A stretch of 7,600 nt of DNA, from the NCBI GenBank assembly GCA_035464115.1, contig DATHSN010000039.1:1-7600 (forward strand), written 5' to 3'. This DNA comes from DATHSN01 sp035464115 (GTDB lineage: Bacteria > Actinomycetota > Acidimicrobiia > Acidimicrobiales > SKKL01). Both the position numbers and the translations under genes were made by a program. The first letter of the stretch is position 1; each line of letters starts with the position of its first letter. Below, one piece after another: positions 7,301 to 7,600 of the stretch. The notes under the pieces are model-generated. The model saw nothing but the letters and a program-made list of their open reading frames with translations, was not told the DNA's origin and made no database searches.

Positions 7301-7463
7301 GGGCGATCGACTTGCCGAAGCCACCCGGGGCCTCGATGAGCACCACGGGAACCGCCCATCGCAGCGCCAATCGCTCGACCAGGCGCGGGCGGACGATCTC
7401 GTCGTCGAGCGGTGCGGCGTGGTCGGCCTGGGCGGGCTGACTGGTGTCGGCTCTCCTGGCCAC
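4392..7463 (-). CDS. Large SARP/BTAD-type transcriptional regulator with N-terminal MalT-like NTPase domain
   Basis: 1023 aa. Residues 25-190 are a STAND (MalT-like) NTPase: Walker A APGGFGKS (45-52), Walker B VALTLDDVHHL (123-133, Asp128/Asp129), and the sensor segment LVLSGRRMPSLPLSRL (156-171), as in MalT/LuxR-type regulators. Residues 240-760 are all-helical and Ala/Leu-rich, resembling TPR-like repeats with no clear motif. Residues 768-860 are an OmpR/SARP winged helix (LRITACGPLQVEG; ARVRELLALLVL; AVELLWPGLDPDRGRNNLRITLSYVRQLLEP). Residues 868-1015 are a BTAD domain (DVDIWHVREALARAR; YAERAHAVIIGARLARREMAAAGEAVARCREALAELGVEPGPST). It is likely an activator that multimerises on ATP and an unknown signal. 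The GTG at 7463 is chosen because the protein begins just before the NTPase and a -10-like box sits 6 nt upstream; no Shine-Dalgarno is evident. It converges on the exporter/protease operon; its targets are unknown. In AfsR-type SARPs the DNA-binding part is N-terminal, so here the order is reversed. Confidence 0.93.
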   Translation of the reverse strand: MARRADTSQPAQADHAAPLDDEIVRPRLVERLALRWAVPVVLIEAPGGFGKSIALAQAHRHNLADPRGIDLHLACRGPERDPVLLAGRILGLLDAPLAPTPEEPAELAGLVAAALARQAPTPVALTLDDVHHLADGDGAVALLAALIRSLPTNAHLVLSGRRMPSLPLSRLSAADQVVRITQRDLAFEPDETAALAAQHGIDPDALDLSAGWPALTRLALVVGRTASIDYLIEEVVHGLDHETLTALAATVLGRRVDDDMLREVARTPITTGDLLATVPLVSSAGGGQIRAHDLWAEALDGLLEPDELHGLAVAISGWHLAHGRHEEAIEAAAAAGAWAHARRAVLAAIGPGDAELRASRTAKWLAAFPPDQHDEPELLLLRGITVRMSGDLVGSRPLVDLALERFGAQGNPDGQAAAALEAGLTAWLLGDLGRVLELVALGERLLAEGTQAMRWMVEMAHAGVADLGGDTAGALARLERIDVVGHGVPDAAAQVVLRWMSTLTMLAGDSERSVAIADALLRRDDADEMVRLAAGIARWQHGDPEPFRGDVTAAGVAHLENARDDFQVAVYRAVIDASLGLALDVSTIHELATDRGRDQAFVAVGRAASLVAAGDEPAASAVLDALVDAGGLDDLPCRGELRRFVSLCLPLSERIAAALATDDLGPKLAERRALGQLVVAARRGDEVDWTALPSPPDVLTGLPLRWSLELAARAAGAAAPMATALAQYLIDFAGPPALDLLRELRDVPALTAGVDEILATVPSLPGHELRITACGPLQVEGSERLDPEPLRRARVRELLALLVLRDRVSAAQAVELLWPGLDPDRGRNNLRITLSYVRQLLEPDRVKGQPSFHVRRDGDHLWLERSRYLDVDIWHVREALARARALESAGRIADAMVEYQSAVARWTGEVLVDLRDHHHLAPEVTYLDLELEEATARVAEWALAQGDDRAAEAVAERLLVHDPYAERAHAVIIGARLARREMAAAGEAVARCREALAELGVEPGPSTAMLLRRLDQLTRPGRA

Positions 7464-7469
7464 GCCGTG

Positions 7470-7475
7470 ACGGTA
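7470..7475 (-). promoter_or_regulatory. Possible -10 element of a leaderless promoter for the regulator gene
   Basis: Read on the minus strand the hexamer is TACCGT (TANNNT type), and exactly 6 nt separate it from the GTG start codon at 7463. This is the spacing seen for leaderless transcripts common in actinobacteria, and no ribosome binding site is visible. No convincing -35 box is found at 17-18 nt spacing. A hexamer this degenerate can occur by chance. Confidence 0.35.
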
Positions 7476-7521
7476 GTGCCCGCCCGTGCGTCGAGAGGCA
7501 CCCAGGTGGAGCGGGACGCGG

Positions 7522-7560
7522 CGAGCCGCACCCGGGTCGGTGGGACCCGGGTGCGGCTCG
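7522..7560 (-). terminator. Strong hairpin, probable terminator of a gene entering from the right edge
   Basis: Perfect 17-bp inverted repeat (7522-7538 with 7544-7560) and a 5-nt loop, almost all G/C. It lies 20 nt beyond a possible minus-strand stop codon at 7581 and upstream of the regulator gene. No U-tract follows on either strand, which is common for stem-only terminators in high-GC actinobacteria. It could also be an operator for a dimeric regulator or an RNA-processing hairpin. The structure is certain; the role is inferred. Confidence 0.55.
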
Positions 7561-7580
7561 TCGACCGACCGTGGCGTCGA

Positions 7581-7600
7581 TCAGGACTCGACCACGGACA
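7581..7600 (-). CDS. Possible C-terminal end of a minus-strand gene (only the last codons visible)
   Basis: A TGA stop read from 7583 to 7581 is preceded by codons for S-V-V-E-S up to the window edge, and the strong hairpin follows 20 nt downstream, as expected for a gene end. Five codons are too few to identify a product or even to prove coding; the hairpin's position is the main support. Confidence 0.25.

Overview
The window is very GC-rich, uses almost only G/C-ending codons, and encodes alanine/arginine/glycine-rich proteins. It also carries a large SARP/BTAD-type regulator, a family typical of Actinomycetota. This points to a high-GC actinobacterium. An acidimicrobial-type lineage is possible, but that is a guess from overall style rather than from a marker gene.

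Left half (1-4131, + strand): three genes form a tightly coupled operon joined by two 4-bp ATGA overlaps. They are (i) the 3' part of an ABC exporter half-transporter with an added C-terminal cyclic-nucleotide-binding-like domain, (ii) a small 180-aa protein with a GAF-like fold, and (iii) a 649-aa cytoplasmic subtilisin-family (S8) protease with an intact Asp/His/Ser triad, fused to a degenerate protein-kinase-like domain. An exporter with an intracellular protease and two sensor-like modules suggests processing and export of a peptide or protein substrate. No precursor gene is visible; the operon continues off the left edge.

Middle (4132-4391): the operon converges on the regulator gene. 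The gap holds three direct copies of a 51-bp palindromic element spaced 71-72 bp apart, then an isolated half-arm and a 25-nt purine tract. A fourth full copy of exactly the same length, in inverted orientation, sits inside the protease gene at 3214-3264. There it adds 17 codons in frame, in the linker between the protease and kinase-like domains. This protein-tolerated palindromic element is the most interesting item in the window.

Right half (4392-7463, - strand): one 1023-aa regulator has an N-terminal MalT-like STAND NTPase, a helical-repeat middle and a C-terminal OmpR-type winged helix plus BTAD. It starts with GTG, and a -10-like hexamer is placed as expected for a leaderless transcript. 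Upstream of it lie a perfect 17-bp hairpin (7522-7560) and what may be the last codons of another minus-strand gene entering from the right edge.

The regulator is adjacent to and convergent with the exporter/protease operon. Whether it controls that operon cannot be told from this sequence.
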